Shown: positions 49,760 through 63,209 of the stretch, one piece after another
How positions within the stretch are numbered: position 1 is the stretch's first letter
Layout: each line of letters starts with the position of its first letter
Position numbers and translations under genes: made by a program
DNA from: Neodiprion pinetum
Taxonomy: Eukaryota > Arthropoda > Insecta > Hymenoptera > Diprionidae
Assembly (NCBI RefSeq): GCF_021155775.2
Contig: NC_060233.1
Span: forward strand, 29,119,456-29,183,455
Direction of reading: 5' to 3'
DNA length: 64,000 bases
The notes under the pieces: model-generated
Seen by the model: only the letters and a program-made list of their open reading frames with translations
What the model was told of the DNA's origin: nothing
Database searches by the model: none

Positions 49760-52371
49760 TCAAGTGTCCGGCTTTTTCACTTTAACTTTCATGCTCAACG
49801 TCCTCAAACTCTGTAATCTGCGCTCCTCCATTGCATCCGATGAAATTCGACTGAGCAAGTGAGGACCGGTCATCATCATAATCATCGCGCCGATCGGGGC
49901 CAAGAACAAAATCGCCAGCACGGACACCTTCAAAACGTCTTCAGCGAGCTCCAATTCCCTCGTGTTATTCTTCGCCAAAGCGTGCTCGTAAGCCATCGGA
50001 GCCAGGGCAGCCTAAATACCAAAATTCAAGCGGCTTAAATTTGGATTTTGATCTGGGAAGACGAAGATCACGGTAACCGAAGTGAAAATACTTGATCAAT
50101 TAATTTGAGGTGGATAGTATCGATTGTAAATTCGAAAAAATGAACTGTGGCAGTCAAATGACGCAAAAATTTCGATTCTTCTTTCTTGGATCTATGCATT
50201 TACTCGTATTAGAGAATTATATTTATAGAGCAGGAGGGCGAAGCTTGGAAATTTTCGTTCCTAATTGAAACCTGAAAATCTCTGAACATTGCAAAATTAC
50301 CTGAACCGTGCCCTTCGGCAGCCAAGATACGGCGACGAAAATCCTCTCGCCGATGGTGAACGGCATTTTGATAGTTGACAATATGGCGCAAGTCAGGCGA
50401 GCCTGAAAAAATGAGTAACCGTTATGAACGGGAGTTTTTTCAACGTCGTGGAAAGTTCGTTGCTATTTTTTATCCCTGACCATTCGTTATATCGACTTAC
50501 CAAAAGACCCGTTAAAATGCAGGCTGCGTAGAGACCAGTTCGGATTGCCGTCCAATGTGAAAAATTCACATCAGCTCCAATCACGCCGCATAACACTGGC
50601 TGCAATATGTGCCAAATAATTCCCACCACTTTCCGTATCGGAGCAACCTGCACTTTCGTTGAAAGGATTATAACATTGATCCCTGCCCCTTGTTCATTCG
50701 TTCCTTAAATGCGGATATTCTCTTTGCCGAACTACAATATAATAAAACGAAAAAGAAAAGGGGGGCTAAGCAGGTATACAATCTCTTTTGGGACTCACGT
50801 CGAATTTATTAACTATAATCTTCCACCCAGTGCATACGATAAAGCTCATGATGACCGTGGCCAAAAATCCACCGCCAGTTATGACGAACGAGCTTGCTCC
50901 AACGCTGAAGCACAGCGCACCGAGGGATAGATTCAATATGCGATAGAACGTCGCGTATTTCTGTTAAAAACATTCATTTAAACGCAATTAAAATCGTCAG
51001 AGTATTATTCGTGAGATTATCGTCAGCTCGTTATCGTAAATTGCTAATTTTCCGCTGATAATTTTACCGGAAATTTAAAAAATGTTTCGTGGTGAAGTAC
51101 TCACGTGGCTTTGGTGAGGAAAAAATACCAAAAACAGGCCCAAACTGCTTCCGACAAAAATTCCAAAGGCCATGTCGCGAAGCCCCCGAGGCAGGTAAGA
51201 CCACCATTTGGCGCCTTCGAAATCTGCGATGAAAATGGAACGGAAGGTTGATTCGACGATCATTTTATCACCTACTGAAAACTCGAGTGTACGGTCAGCG
51301 CCTTGATCTTGCGAACGTTGTCGAGGGTAACCACTCACCGTCAAAAACAACCGAAAATGCTATTGAAAATATGGCCACGATGTGAACACCGTCTATCGAA
51401 CAGGCCGCGCACAATGTCCCCGAAATGTCCTTGTCTTCGCCGAATCCCTGATCAGCGAGCGCCAAAAGGCAATTGACCGTAACGACCGGCGACATGCAGG
51501 CAATGACGCTCCTGCGAATCGTGTAACTTTTTTATCAAGTGGCTCGGAAATGTGAAATCGGGTATATTACCCCCCCAGAAAGGCCCAGTCCCAGGGAAAG
51601 TCGAGGAATCCCTTGAAGCACAAGGTGACGATGACCATCTCCACGGTGCAGGGAACCAAGGCGAGGACCAAAAGGAATAACGGATAATTGCGGAGGGGCG
51701 TCGTGTTTATCTGAACGCCGGATCTGACCATTACGAAGGTCAGGCAGAAGTTCCTTATGGTGCTCATAGCCTTCGAGCTTATGGTATCTCGGATGTTGTA
51801 GGCGCCAGTGTTCCGCGCGATCACCCCGGCGACGAGCATTCCGAAAACCGGTGGCAGGTGAAGGTGCGGTATGTAAGCCAAACCCCAGCCCAAGCAGTAG
51901 GCGCAGACGACGAGGACCAGGAGATTGAAAATCGCACCTCCTGGCACGGCCAGGTCCCCGGTAAGGAAGTACAAGAGTGCCCAGGAGAGAAGGACCGTTG
52001 CTGAGTTCGTTACGTACCAGAATATCGTGCCCCACGTTACCGCCTCGCATCTTTTTACCAACGGCGACGTCACCGATACGTCACGGAAGCAAACGCAGCA
52101 CGTTGCCTTGCCGCAGCATGCCAAATCCTCGTAGCTAATTTCCGAACTGAACAAAGTTTATACATAGCAGAATACGTATTCGTTCGTTTCGAGGGTTGTT
52201 ATTTATAATTCCTAGAGAAAAATCCCTGCGAATTAGAAGCCTTTGTGTCGAAGAAGAAACGTATGAAGATTTACCGAAGTTAATTCGTTACCTGGTTGGA
52301 CCTGCTTCATTATCCTCTTGGTCGGTTGAAGTTGCCGGGATTTGTGGTGTTGCGTTTGAGCCGGACTTCAT
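49760..52371 (-). CDS. Sodium/proton antiporter of the SLC9B (NHA) family, 536 aa
   Basis: Exons in transcript order: 52371-52292, 52146-51571, 51511-51339, 51223-51105, 50960-50799, 50647-50501, 50402-50301, 50011-49760. The ATG at 52371 is the first after an in-frame stop. The product is a polytopic CPA2-type cation/proton antiporter, with about a dozen hydrophobic segments after a soluble N-terminus of about 60 residues containing a CCGKATCCVC cluster. Family landmarks include the PPVFGMLVAG segment, CMSPVVTV, SWLPKGTVQAALAP and FLAPIGAM. Length equals that of human NHA2 (about 537). In the segment that should carry the paired aspartates, this protein reads S-I-D259-G260-V-H, so the second acid is absent. 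That may mark the insect NHA1-type branch, for which a different ion coupling has been reported. The charged tail is KVKVKKPDT. Codon use is GC- and CpG-rich, unlike TPP2. I am sure of the family but not of NHA1 versus NHA2. Confidence 0.92.
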
Positions 52372-52980
52372 GACGATGAGAGATCTGCCTCGCAGTGGTT
52401 GTTTATAGATGGTAAAGGATTCCTCGGATTCGATACATGTATTTCAAATCCACCTTCCGAGGTTAGAGACGACGGATATTCACAGACGATGCAGATTTCA
52501 TTTCTAACCAGTGTGCGGATTAAAAATTCAACAATCATCACACCCGGAGAAACTAGTGCTAAAAAGTTACGTCTTGCTTGAGTTATAAATTAGCTAATAA
52601 TCTCATTGCGATGAGCTTGCCGAGGAAATTTGTTATAACTGTCAAACTTGACGGAATACCTAACGGTTATAATGTCGGGTGGAAGAAAACGAAGAGACGT
52701 AAAGACAGAGGAAAACGAAGGAATTGTGAAAATGATGAGAATAATAATAAAAAAAAAAAAAAAAACAAGTGGACCACTCAATATCGAGATTGCGAATCGC
52801 GGCAAGTTTCCGCTGTGCAGGTGGGAAAATATTCGCTCGTCTTCTGAGGTAGCCGCCGGTGCAGCCTGGATCGGTTGGAATAACTTTTCATTTTTTAATA
52901 AAACGGAATCACTCAAGCCGTTAAAAGTGAAGATAATATGGGATTCGCGCCGTGCCGAGCTGAGACGAGCGAAATAGACA

Positions 52981-52998
52981 TATATATATATATATATA
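52981..52998. repeat. TA dinucleotide run
   Basis: A short perfect TA repeat just upstream of the NHA gene. Confidence 0.8.
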
Positions 52999-55900
52999 CA
53001 CCTGAAGAGGCTGAGTCGGAGTGAAGCTTCAAAGAATTCCTGAGATATTGAATAATTCCTGCAGGCCACCATTTTCGGTTCGATGAAATATTTCATAGCA
53101 GACAGACCAACGAGGGTACTTGCTTTGGAAAATTTACGAATGCTTCTCGTCATTTTCCTCAATGACTTCCTTTCTATTCGATAATTCGTTACTTTTTTAC
53201 AAATGATTATAATGATAACAAACATAGTAATGAAACTTTGTTAATTTTTTTTTTTTATATCGCTTATCTTTGAAAGCTTCTTTTATATGTATATTATACG
53301 ATATCTGAATCTATCGGTGGTTCACAACGTTCTGAAATTTGTAAATATTGTCTGTGATATGATTTGAAATAGCTGCATACCCGTCAGGTTTTATGAAACA
53401 GCAACGATGCCGGTTTTTTTAATTGAATTCGATATTCGATATATTCGATGTACGATACGAGGATGAAAAGTGACTTGGAGTCAGAGATATTTCACACGTC
53501 TTTTTTAGAAAGGGAGAATGTACAACATTGATCCTCTTTTCAGCGTTGTTCCAAAAATCGGGGCGATACATCGAAAAAAAAATTCCGAGTTATGCGTTTT
53601 CACATGCCCGAAATGGTGGCGGCATAAGAAAGAAAATGTGGAAAACGTGCTCATCAATTGCAGACTTTACCCTCAATTTTTTTCATTGTCATTCTTGTTT
53701 AAAAAGGTCTTAGTTCCAGCTTGAAATCATGGCAGTTAACATTTTGATTCAATGCTTTACGTTTGTCCGTAACATACTTTCAGTTAATAATCCAATATTG
53801 GATTGTTAAAGCAGTGTATAAAAAGTTTCCTTACATACAAAATTGGTCCGAGTTTTCGACGGAATATTCGACGAATCTTGACCTTTGCTGACATTTTCGT
53901 TCAGTTTTACGTAGACCAATTAACCTTTTTTTTCTTTAACGATGATTTGAATTTGGCTGTCATGGTTCGGCAATTCGATAATCTAATCATACTTGTGCGA
54001 AAAATATTCAACCCAGACTCTTGTATCGTTTAACCTTTGTTTTCTTTTTTTTTTTTTCATTGATCTAGATATTTTTTCTCTTCAAATTTTCTACGGTATG
54101 ATATTACAGTCACGAGTCGTGAGGGTGGTTAATTAAGAACCTTTTAGGCATCAATGTTCATCGTTAAACTATCCGAAAGGCGAAACTCTCCCTAATTAAA
54201 TGGTACTAACGATAATTGGAAGGCACGGGAGAGTCACTTGTTCCTAATACGGAGTAATAAGGCTACTCGACGGTTACAAAGCCGAAAAATCAAGCCCACA
54301 GAACACTGTAATCTACGAACTGGTAGCCACCCTGGAGATATTGTGCCTAATCGATAAAACTCGCACATAAACTTGAGTAAACCCATGAAGTTCGACTCAC
54401 CTTCGGCAGCCGGCTGTTTGAGTTTATAGTTTTCGACTGCATGAGTGAATTGAAATTCTCAACCGTCTCGCGGCGCAGAATTTTCTTCGAGATATATATA
54501 TGTATTTTTTTTTTATCCACTTCTCAATCATGTTTGAGTTCTGATTTGTGATTCGATTAATTCTCGTCTTTGCAGTCTTGGGGGGAATCGGGATGAATTC
54601 ACCTTACCACCGCGGACGATTACACAGGTTTGCAATCAAAAACCTGCTCAGGTTTTTTGTACCGTCTTTTACTGATTTTCACTCGCTGAGACCGGGAAAA
54701 ATACTCGAAGAGTTCCATCACGTCAGGTTTTTTCTTGAATTCGTGTTCGTGGTTTCGTTTAGAGTGAAAATCTCGTTTAATTAGAAATCTGGTATCATAT
54801 TTTTGACTATAAAAATCTTATGCAAATGTGATTTCTTACTTTTATTTAATATGTATTAGAGTGAGACTCGAGAAGAAATACAAACAGGGTAACTGAAAAT
54901 GGAAAGCGGAAGCGTGTTCGTAGTTGTATCAAAGAGAAGCGGAAAAGGTTTCATAAGCGAAAAGAATGAACACGGAATGTTAAATACATTTCGTAAAGAA
55001 ATTGTTTGCTTAATGTTATAAGAAATATTGTTTAGATCGTTGTATTAAAATGGTGGTCTTTTCATTATTCTTATGCTTTTTTTACGCAAACACCTTGTAT
55101 TTTTTTTTTTTTTTTTGCAAAAATACCGTACGCGATGGAGGGAAATTCAAGTGACTTTTGGATTCAGCACGCTCGAAAACATAATATTTACCAAAAACAT
55201 GCCATGCAGCTGAAAGCAAATGTTTTTTTGTTTTTGCAGTCCTGTGTTATATGCAGATTTGCTCAAACTGGCGACGATGATTTCAGTGAGTGAAAATCAT
55301 TAGTCGCGATAATAAGATCATTGCGATCATTCTTTCATGTTGATATAACGTAACAGAAACTTGCGAAAATAATTATTTACATCAGCCCTTGAACGTTCAT
55401 TTTTCTCATTATTTGTCGAAGGGAACAAACTTGTTTTGGTATCCTAAAAAAATTAAAATAAAATCCTTCCCTAAGCCGTTGCCGAAATTCAAAACAAAAG
55501 TGGAACGAACGGTTATTTAGTTTCGTTTCGTGTACGTTGTACAAGCTGTGGAACACAAAGTTTGAAATGTGTACATGCATGCATAATGAGAATGTTGAAG
55601 GATAACGGGATTGGATTATTGGTATGTTTTATGGGGTTTTATATCGGCGATAAATATGAATAAGTGTTGCAAGAAGTGGGGCAATTTTGAACGTACGGTT
55701 GCAAAACAACTTTGAAGTATAACAACAATAATTTCATTCTCGTCGTTGAGAAAATCTTGGCAATTTTTCACACCCTCTTCCTTCCTTTCTTTCCTTCCTT
55801 GGACGGGGGTTTGAAATGTTGGAAAAAATTGTCAACGCTGAGTAAAAAAAACTACAATAAAACGATACATATATTCTTGCGGCTTACCTTTCGCCAATTT

Positions 55901-58900
55901 ATCTTTCACGGTTCTCCTCCTCTTTGCTCACTGTCATACCAACAACACAGAAATTCCTATATTTAGCTGCTCCTCGTATCCTTCAGTGAACGACAATTCT
56001 TGCTGTAATCAAATCTTACCAAGCGTGATTTTAATCATACTAAAGTTTGAAGTTTGCCTACTCAGACCAAGAGAGTTCAAACGAAGAAATCAGACACTCG
56101 AACTGTTCAAAAATTTGTCAGAGATTTCGTTTGGCAGAGTCGAAACCCTCGACCGAATTAGTAATATACATTTCGAATACGTACATGAATTTTGTTCTTC
56201 TTTTTGCGGAGGACGTTTCATCCCGTTTCTTTCTTCTGATCGGCTCGCCAGCTTCAGAGCTAATCAAGTCGATGTACACAAACGCGAACAACACATCAAC
56301 CTCATTCGTGAAACATGAAAGTTGGTGAGAAATAATTTCCATTTCGTAACACGGTTAAAGAATGATTCAAGGATTAATCATCATACACTGAAATAAATCT
56401 ATTCCCCCCCCACCATCTTTTCGGTCGCAATACCCACCATTGTTTAGTTGTGTAATGATTAAGAGCGTAGCATGATTATACAACAGAATATACAGTATAG
56501 ATTCAAAGGTAACGAGGCACTGTACGTATATCTGCATGTTTAATGTTTTCAATCAATTTATTATTCGTTCCGTTATTATCTTTTCAGACAATCGATTACT
56601 CCACATTTCACAGTGTTTTGCTTCAATTTACAACGATTCCTCCTTTCGCCAGCCTCTGCAGTGCGACCTCATTCCTCAAAGTAATTAGATAAAAGCTGCA
56701 TTAACATACATATTATACGTAGGTATTCGTTTCCCGTCGGCGTTCAAAGTCCGTTCAAATAGCAGTGAGTTTTGTGAAAAACTGTCGTCTGTCAAAGGTC
56801 AGACTTGTTTTACGCTCGTTTAGCTTAAATCTTATCGGGTGAAAGGAGATCCCGTAACTTGTCGCCCGGAAAAAACACCTTTTCAGGATATTATGCGCGA
56901 GACGTTGCATAAAATATATGTATAAAATATACGTAAGCGTGTTACCGAAAACTACGTGAAAGATTGGTATTTGATGGGTATCCGCGTAAATCTGACGTCT
57001 CGAGGAAATGCCGGAATGGAAAAGTTGCGAGAAAAATGGCAATTTCTCGAAATAATAAATTGCACTTATACGCACAGTGACGCGGATTTCGAAGCGCGTG
57101 GATTTTACGATCAGACGGAGATATTCGCGGGGTAAATTAAAGTAAATAAAATCCTGCGGACAAACTCGCGAGCCAATTAATCTAATCGTTAATACGTATC
57201 GATTGGCCTGCAAAAGGTCTAATCTCGGTGGGTATCCGTACAACTATTTGAAGTAATGCGCGCGCTGCGTCCCTCCGTCCATCCCTCTTTGTGCCCTCCC
57301 TCCCTCCCTCGTCTCTTCTTCACCCCCGACCTCCGTCACCCCCGTGAACCTCTTCGCCTCGATTCAAACCCCCCGCATTATTCAGTCTGCGAAGAGTCTT
57401 TGCCGCAGTCGCAGGTTTCCGTCTGCAGACGCGAATTCGGGAGGAAAAACCTTGAAGCTGGAGGATGCGTGTCGAAGCGCTTTCGATCCTGGCTTAATCG
57501 TCGTTTAAGCAAACGCCAAATCGATTTTAATTCAGACTGCTGCGCAGTTCGCGTGTAAGTGAACGGCGTAAAAACGGGAGCGATTGCACGCCAAATTTCA
57601 GTTTCAGAAACGTGTTTTTGTTGCTGTTATTTTTTTCTTTTTTCACAATTCGAATAATTTTTATTTTTTTTTATTTTTTCGCTTCATCGATCACAACTTG
57701 TGTACGAACTGTAATTTCTATGAGATTCTGCAATAATTTTTCTGCACTTTCGTTCATTGGAATACCACCACTGTCTCAATACGGAGTCAGCTGAATCAGC
57801 GGACAGGTAAACGATGTTCACGTTATACTTGCATGGAAATTAACCTAAAATTAATCATATTTTTATAATGAAATTTTAATTGGACGGTTATTGCAGAAGA
57901 TGGTTCTGTACTAGATCGAAATGTTTCGAAAGATTTACATGGTCGCCTGTTATATGTACGCAAGACTAGTAATAGTTTCTTGATTTTCAAAAATTGATTT
58001 TACTGCAAATGGACACACTCAGGAGATTAGAAATTACAACGGCATTCAGTTGTTAAAAAAATAGTGTAAAACTGAACCGTGTTTCTTCTAATCTAACGTT
58101 GAAGATGTTCGTTTCACATGCTTAACACAGTATGGATTTTCGTCACTGTCTGTCTGACGAACCGCAGATAGATAAAAGTACCGATGATACAATTTCCGTT
58201 GGACTATAATTAATAATAGCAGCTGTTATATTTCGACAGTTGAACTTGATTTTTTTTTTTTTTTTTTTATTCCTATACCGCACGGTTGAAATGTTACAGT
58301 GCGTTGCTCGTTTGAATCCAGTGTTTACAATCATAGCGCAATGACTCGTCGCCTCGAATTGCCACCGCGGCTCGATACTTTGATTCGACGGATCTTGAGC
58401 TCTAGGAAAATCAACTAAAAAGAACCTGCACCGTTAATTAAAACAAAGCGTAATGTGAAAAAAGTTAAAGAAGTCGAATAACGAAGCGAAGGTAAGAAAA
58501 CTAACAGGGAAAAAGACGAATAAAAGAAAAAAATAAAAAAAAAAAAAAAAATAAAGAACAGAACTAGAGAAAAGGTTGAGGAAGAAACTGAAATGCGATA
58601 AGAAACAAACGCTTCGCTTCTACTACAGCCGAACTCTCATTGAGTATCGATCCAAAGCTTGAAGGTAAAACTATCGTCGAATCTAATTTGGCTTCTTCTC
58701 CTTTTTATTATTATTATTATTATCACTATATTTCGTTATAACGTTATTCGACGATCGTGATAAACATTGCAAATTGATTAAAATAACACGGACGCGTCGG
58801 AAATAACGAGGAAATGTATAACTTGTATCGTAATAATTTGCTATCGTAAAAAAAGCGAACGTTATGGAAAACGAATAGAATGTGGAAAAATTGGTGAAAC

Positions 58901-59101
58901 CCCTGGCGTATGTAACATTACGTACCTAGCCTCTGTGTACACGGCAATGTGTATATACGGGGATGTTTACCCCGTAGAAACGCCTTGAAATAACCGACCC
59001 CGAGGCCTGCAGAATTCAACCCGCAATTTCGTCCACACCTAACGCGCATATACGTGCGTCATGTCGGCTACGTGGGTATGTAAACATGGGTATACGGGTA
59101 G

Positions 59102-59116
59102 GTACCTGGTGGCATC
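59102..59116 (+). promoter_or_regulatory. Weak CTCF-like core motif
   Basis: GTACCTGGTGGCAT agrees with about 10 of 14 positions of the general CTCF core (CCACYAGRKGGCRS). It lies about 175 bases before the GA tract. A weak match of this kind is expected by chance every few kilobases. Confidence 0.2.
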
Positions 59117-59288
59117 CACCATCTTCAACCCCGTACGACGACACTCCGCATCAGGGCTTGGCTGCTGTATCCCTCGGCTAGACGTCGAGTCTCGGCTGCG
59201 ACGTATGCTTCAAAATCATATTTAGAATGTCGAGAGTGATGTATTGGCGTCACTCGATCCCTGAGACCAGAACCAGGGGTAATTGAGA

Positions 59289-59290
<2 letters not shown>

Positions 59291-59349
<59 letters not shown>
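59291..59349. repeat. GA dinucleotide tract, about 59 bases
   Basis: A perfect (GA)n run. Long GA tracts bind GAGA-factor or CLAMP-type proteins in flies, so a regulatory role is possible, but it may simply be a microsatellite. Confidence 0.9.
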
Positions 59350-59351
<2 letters not shown>

Positions 59352-59603
59352 TGAAGGGGAGGGGATCAGGTGGATGTGGAGGAAAATACCTCTGCTGAAA
59401 GTAAACACCTTTCAAAATCGAATGTGAGCGATGACGTTTCTTTCTTATTTCATTCTTTTCTCTTTCTTTTTCATCCGAACGTCTACTGCGTACAGCAATT
59501 CGCGAATACGCGAGAGAATTGCTTTCCCGACTTTATTTCACTTTAATCAGTCAACTTGTTTAATCTGTACTCTGTATACATACATATATATATATATATA
59601 TAT

Positions 59604-59870
59604 ATTAGGGTGAGCCAAGAAAACTAACCTATCGAATCTATGATCTTAAAAGGACCTATTTACTGAAAAAAAAATTCTCCCGTTTGGAAAAATTTTTAGC
59701 TTAATTTTAAAAGGTGTCGCTGGCCATTTGAAATTTCTCATTTAAATAACACGCAAAAAATTTTTCTTTCGTCAAAAATGCCCGACTTTTGAACCGTTTG
59801 AGATGAAAAAGTTTTCAAGGCATATTCTTGTAGGGCATTAAATTCTCCAAAAAAAAAAGACCCCAACGTT
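59604..59870 (-). repeat. Fragment of a TA-flanked interspersed repeat (MITE-like)
   Basis: This starts directly after a TA run with TTAGGGTGAGCCAAG and continues as T/A-rich non-coding sequence. Read on the minus strand, it contains ATGCCCTACAAGAATATGCC and ends a 53-base block with CGGTTCAAAAG, which matches sequence at about 63491-63545 on the plus strand. No complementary second arm is visible here. Confidence 0.55.
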
Positions 59871-61445
59871 GATTGACTCAAATATTCGTATACTTACGTT
59901 CCGTGAAAATCGAAGAAAAGCAGAGCTTACTTTTACGGAGGTGGGGTGGATTTTTTACTTCGTCATTTTTTCGAAAATAAAAAGTAAAATAAACTTGATC
60001 TAATACAAGGCAAAGAAATTTGCCGAGAGGCTGCAAAGAAATATAAACGTGAAAACGAACGGAAGGCATTATTTTTCTTCCAATGGTGAAACGGATTTTT
60101 TTAACCTTAAATTGGGAATATCACGTCAGCTGGGTACAGTGATATTATTTACTTTTAACGTCTCGATCGGTCGAAAGTTGACCAGGAATTGTTGCAGGTA
60201 CGTAAGATCGGACTGCTAATTTTCTGTGAAAGGCGAGTGCAGTTCAATCGGCGTGACGATATTACAGCCGATCGTTACCACCGCTGAAGAATTATTGGGT
60301 TCGGAGTAAGTCGGACGAGTGAATTTGGGGGTAACGAACCTTCTCATTGATTGACAAACGATATTAAAACTCAAGCTTCGTGTCTGCGCGGATATTATTA
60401 CTGGACTAACGTTATACACGGGTACGGATTTCCCGACAGAGACTCGGGTTATAAACTCGATTCTATTACGTCGACGGGTACGTAACTACTCACTTCACTA
60501 TTCACTTTCTGTTCCAGTAATAATTAATTTTCTCTCGACTAGCTTTGGCCCACCACAGAGGCTTGTAGATTAATCTTTTTGGCTATAATTAACGACTGTA
60601 CCTATGAACGGTGGTTTACGTACCGTACACCTGTAACAGGCACTTGAAATTCTCAACTCACACCGACTGTAGTAGTCGGCATACGTCTATGTGCGCGAAG
60701 AAACCAATTACGGTTGGAAATGTGTCGTTGAAATTTTTTCCCCGCTTATTTTGATAGCGTGAAATGGAAAGGAGTGGAAAAAACAAAAAAAAAAAAACAA
60801 ATCTAGGTATCAACGAGCCTTCTGCGATAGAAAAGGGACGGAGAAATCGATTGAAAGACTTTATCACGAGGGTCGGAGTCGAGAGGAATTCGCTTTAATT
60901 TGTACAACTACCTAGCGGATAACGAGGGCTCTGGGTCTGTATCTGTGGAAACAAAAACTTGATACCGAGGGTCGGTTTACGTGGTGTATCTTTTTTTTTC
61001 TATCTCTTTCCATTCTCTCCTTCTCGCGTTATTATTATTGCTACAGTAGTCGTTTTCTCCTTCGTGTTCGTCCGCATATCTCAACTTCGTACGTAATACG
61101 TCTACCGATATTTTTTCATCCGATTTACCGTGATTCACGCAGAACGGCGCAAAGTCAAAATTTAACTTTAAATTAGGTATAGAAATAGTTTACCCTGTAA
61201 AGCACGGAACGAGATTTTTTAAAATCGAGGTAAAAGGAGAATAAACCTGAAGTGCAGACGCTTCGGTGTTGATAGATTTTATCTTGTCGATTCGGGTGAG
61301 GAAGAATTGGCCGTTTCGATTGAATAGGAATATCGGAAGATGCACGTAGTCTTGAGCCGAGCACGTTTCCTTACTTAGGAGGATGAAGAATAAAGGGAAA
61401 GGAGGAAGGAGGAAGGAGGAGACGAAGAAAGAAGGAATAACCGAG

Positions 61446-61460
61446 GCACCTGGTGGCGCC
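61446..61460 (+). promoter_or_regulatory. CTCF-like core motif
   Basis: GCACCTGGTGGCGC agrees with about 12 of 14 positions of the CTCF core consensus, including the invariant GGTGGCGC part. It also contains an E-box (CACCTG). It sits in a CpG-rich, gene-free stretch where a boundary element would be plausible. Confidence 0.35.
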
Positions 61461-63209
61461 TCCACCGCCGTCGTGCTTCCCTCGCCTCGAAGGCCCAGGT
61501 GAATCGGTATTTTCCTCGACGTGGATAAAACTGTATAAATAATTGATCAACTACACGTAGCTGCTAAGAAGCGGCACGTCCCGCTTCTGTACCCAACGTA
61601 CAGAGTGTCTCAATTCAGCCCAGGTCCTCATTTTACCCGCCGTTTAACTCTGCTCCGCTATACGTATACACGAGAGGACGAAAAAAGTAAGAGAGGAACA
61701 GGAGCTGTGGAGTCTTTTTTATTTATTTTATTTTTTATATTGTAAAAAGTGACGGTACGTTGCTGGATTTTTCGATACGCGCTCCTTCTCGCTCGGAAAG
61801 AAGAGAAGAAACGGGCAAACAAATGGAAACACCGTTTTCAGGAGGTTACATTTTTACTTCGTATTTAATTGCAATATAGAATTATTATTCTCTTGAAGAT
61901 AAAATCTTGTTATTCGGAAACATGTTTGCATTGTACATATGAAAAGGGAAAAGGCCAGAAACGATGAATATCGATGATTATTAAACCCTTTTGTGCATAA
62001 ATTATTCACTTGAAATTTTCCACACATGGGCTTTTGGGATCACCGATTACGAATCTGAACTCGCAATTCGAGTATTCCAATATACTGGACAGACAAAATC
62101 GACAAGAAAAATAATTTTTCGGTGTCTAATAAGTTTGTGCAAAAATTGGCGTTCGAATTTTCACGATAGATTAGCAGAAATCGTTTTTTTTTCGTGAAAA
62201 AGTAGGAATTTCAACCCTTTGTTTACAACTGCTATTTTTGCAATAAACGAATGAATAAATAAATTTTCTAATCTTTTTACACTTAGAATTATATCAGAGA
62301 TCATGTGGAACGAAAAAACTCGGCGGTTAGTACCAGAAAATTAGTTGAATGAATAAAAAACTGGAATAAAGATGGGACGCTGAGCTTTTCGGCGTAAATC
62401 AAAGGGTTAAATAATCGTTAAAAGTAAATCTGCAGATAGATGCAGGATCCGAGGAAGAGGGAGAAAATATCTATTCAACGAGCCGGACACTCTCTGGAAA
62501 TTTTCCTGTGCATGTACGTACAATTGCACATGTATGGGTATTGGGTACGGGTATATGTACATATATCGTATACACTCGTATATATATCGTATATATATAT
62601 TGGCGGGGGAGAAACTAAGCCGACCAAATTGTAACCCAAAGCGAAGCCCCAGCCAGACCTCCTGGGCTTACAGGGGTGCAACTTGTAGCTAGGATCGATT
62701 CGAAGAACCATTCTGGCCAATTACAAGCCGCAGCCGGCGGTGTAGACAGAGGGTAATCGTTTCTCTTTTTCTGGCTCACGTTTCCCTTCTTCGATCTCTT
62801 CGGCACCGGTTTTTGGAAGGCGAACCCCGTACCCGCCAACACCGAGTCGAAAATCTTGAAACGACATTCGCCCTCTCCTCTTCATCGTCTCGTTCTCCTA
62901 TTCATTCTAGCCGATTCTTGCAGCTATCGAAAACGGTTTGGGAAACCTGACGTGCCGCGGGATTTTTTCGGGCATAAAAGTTCGATTTGTATAGACAGTG
63001 ACAGCTACTCGATACACTCGAGCGTTAAGGTAGTAGATAATGGTGCCTTGCTCCGCTGCGAGCTGTCACTCCGTTCTCCGATGCCACCGCTGGTATAAGC
63101 TTGTCCGTTTCAATTCCAAATCTTTCTACCAGAGTGACGAGGAATTTAACGCCACGTTGCTGCGCTACGAAGACATGCGTAGGTGACTGAAAATAACGGG
63201 TGTACTCGG

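Noticed and set aside
52590..53225. 211-codon minus-strand frame upstream of the NHA gene
   Set aside because: It runs through a poly(A) tract and a TA microsatellite, giving Phe and Ile-Tyr runs. No protein family is recognisable.
57256..57558. Plus-strand 100-codon Pro/Ser/Arg-rich frame
   Set aside because: It is driven by a CCCTCC-rich patch. No domain or homologous motif was seen. An untranslated exon remains possible.
59125..59415. Minus-strand frame with Ser-Leu repeats
   Set aside because: The repeats are the translated GA tract, and there is no other coding signal.
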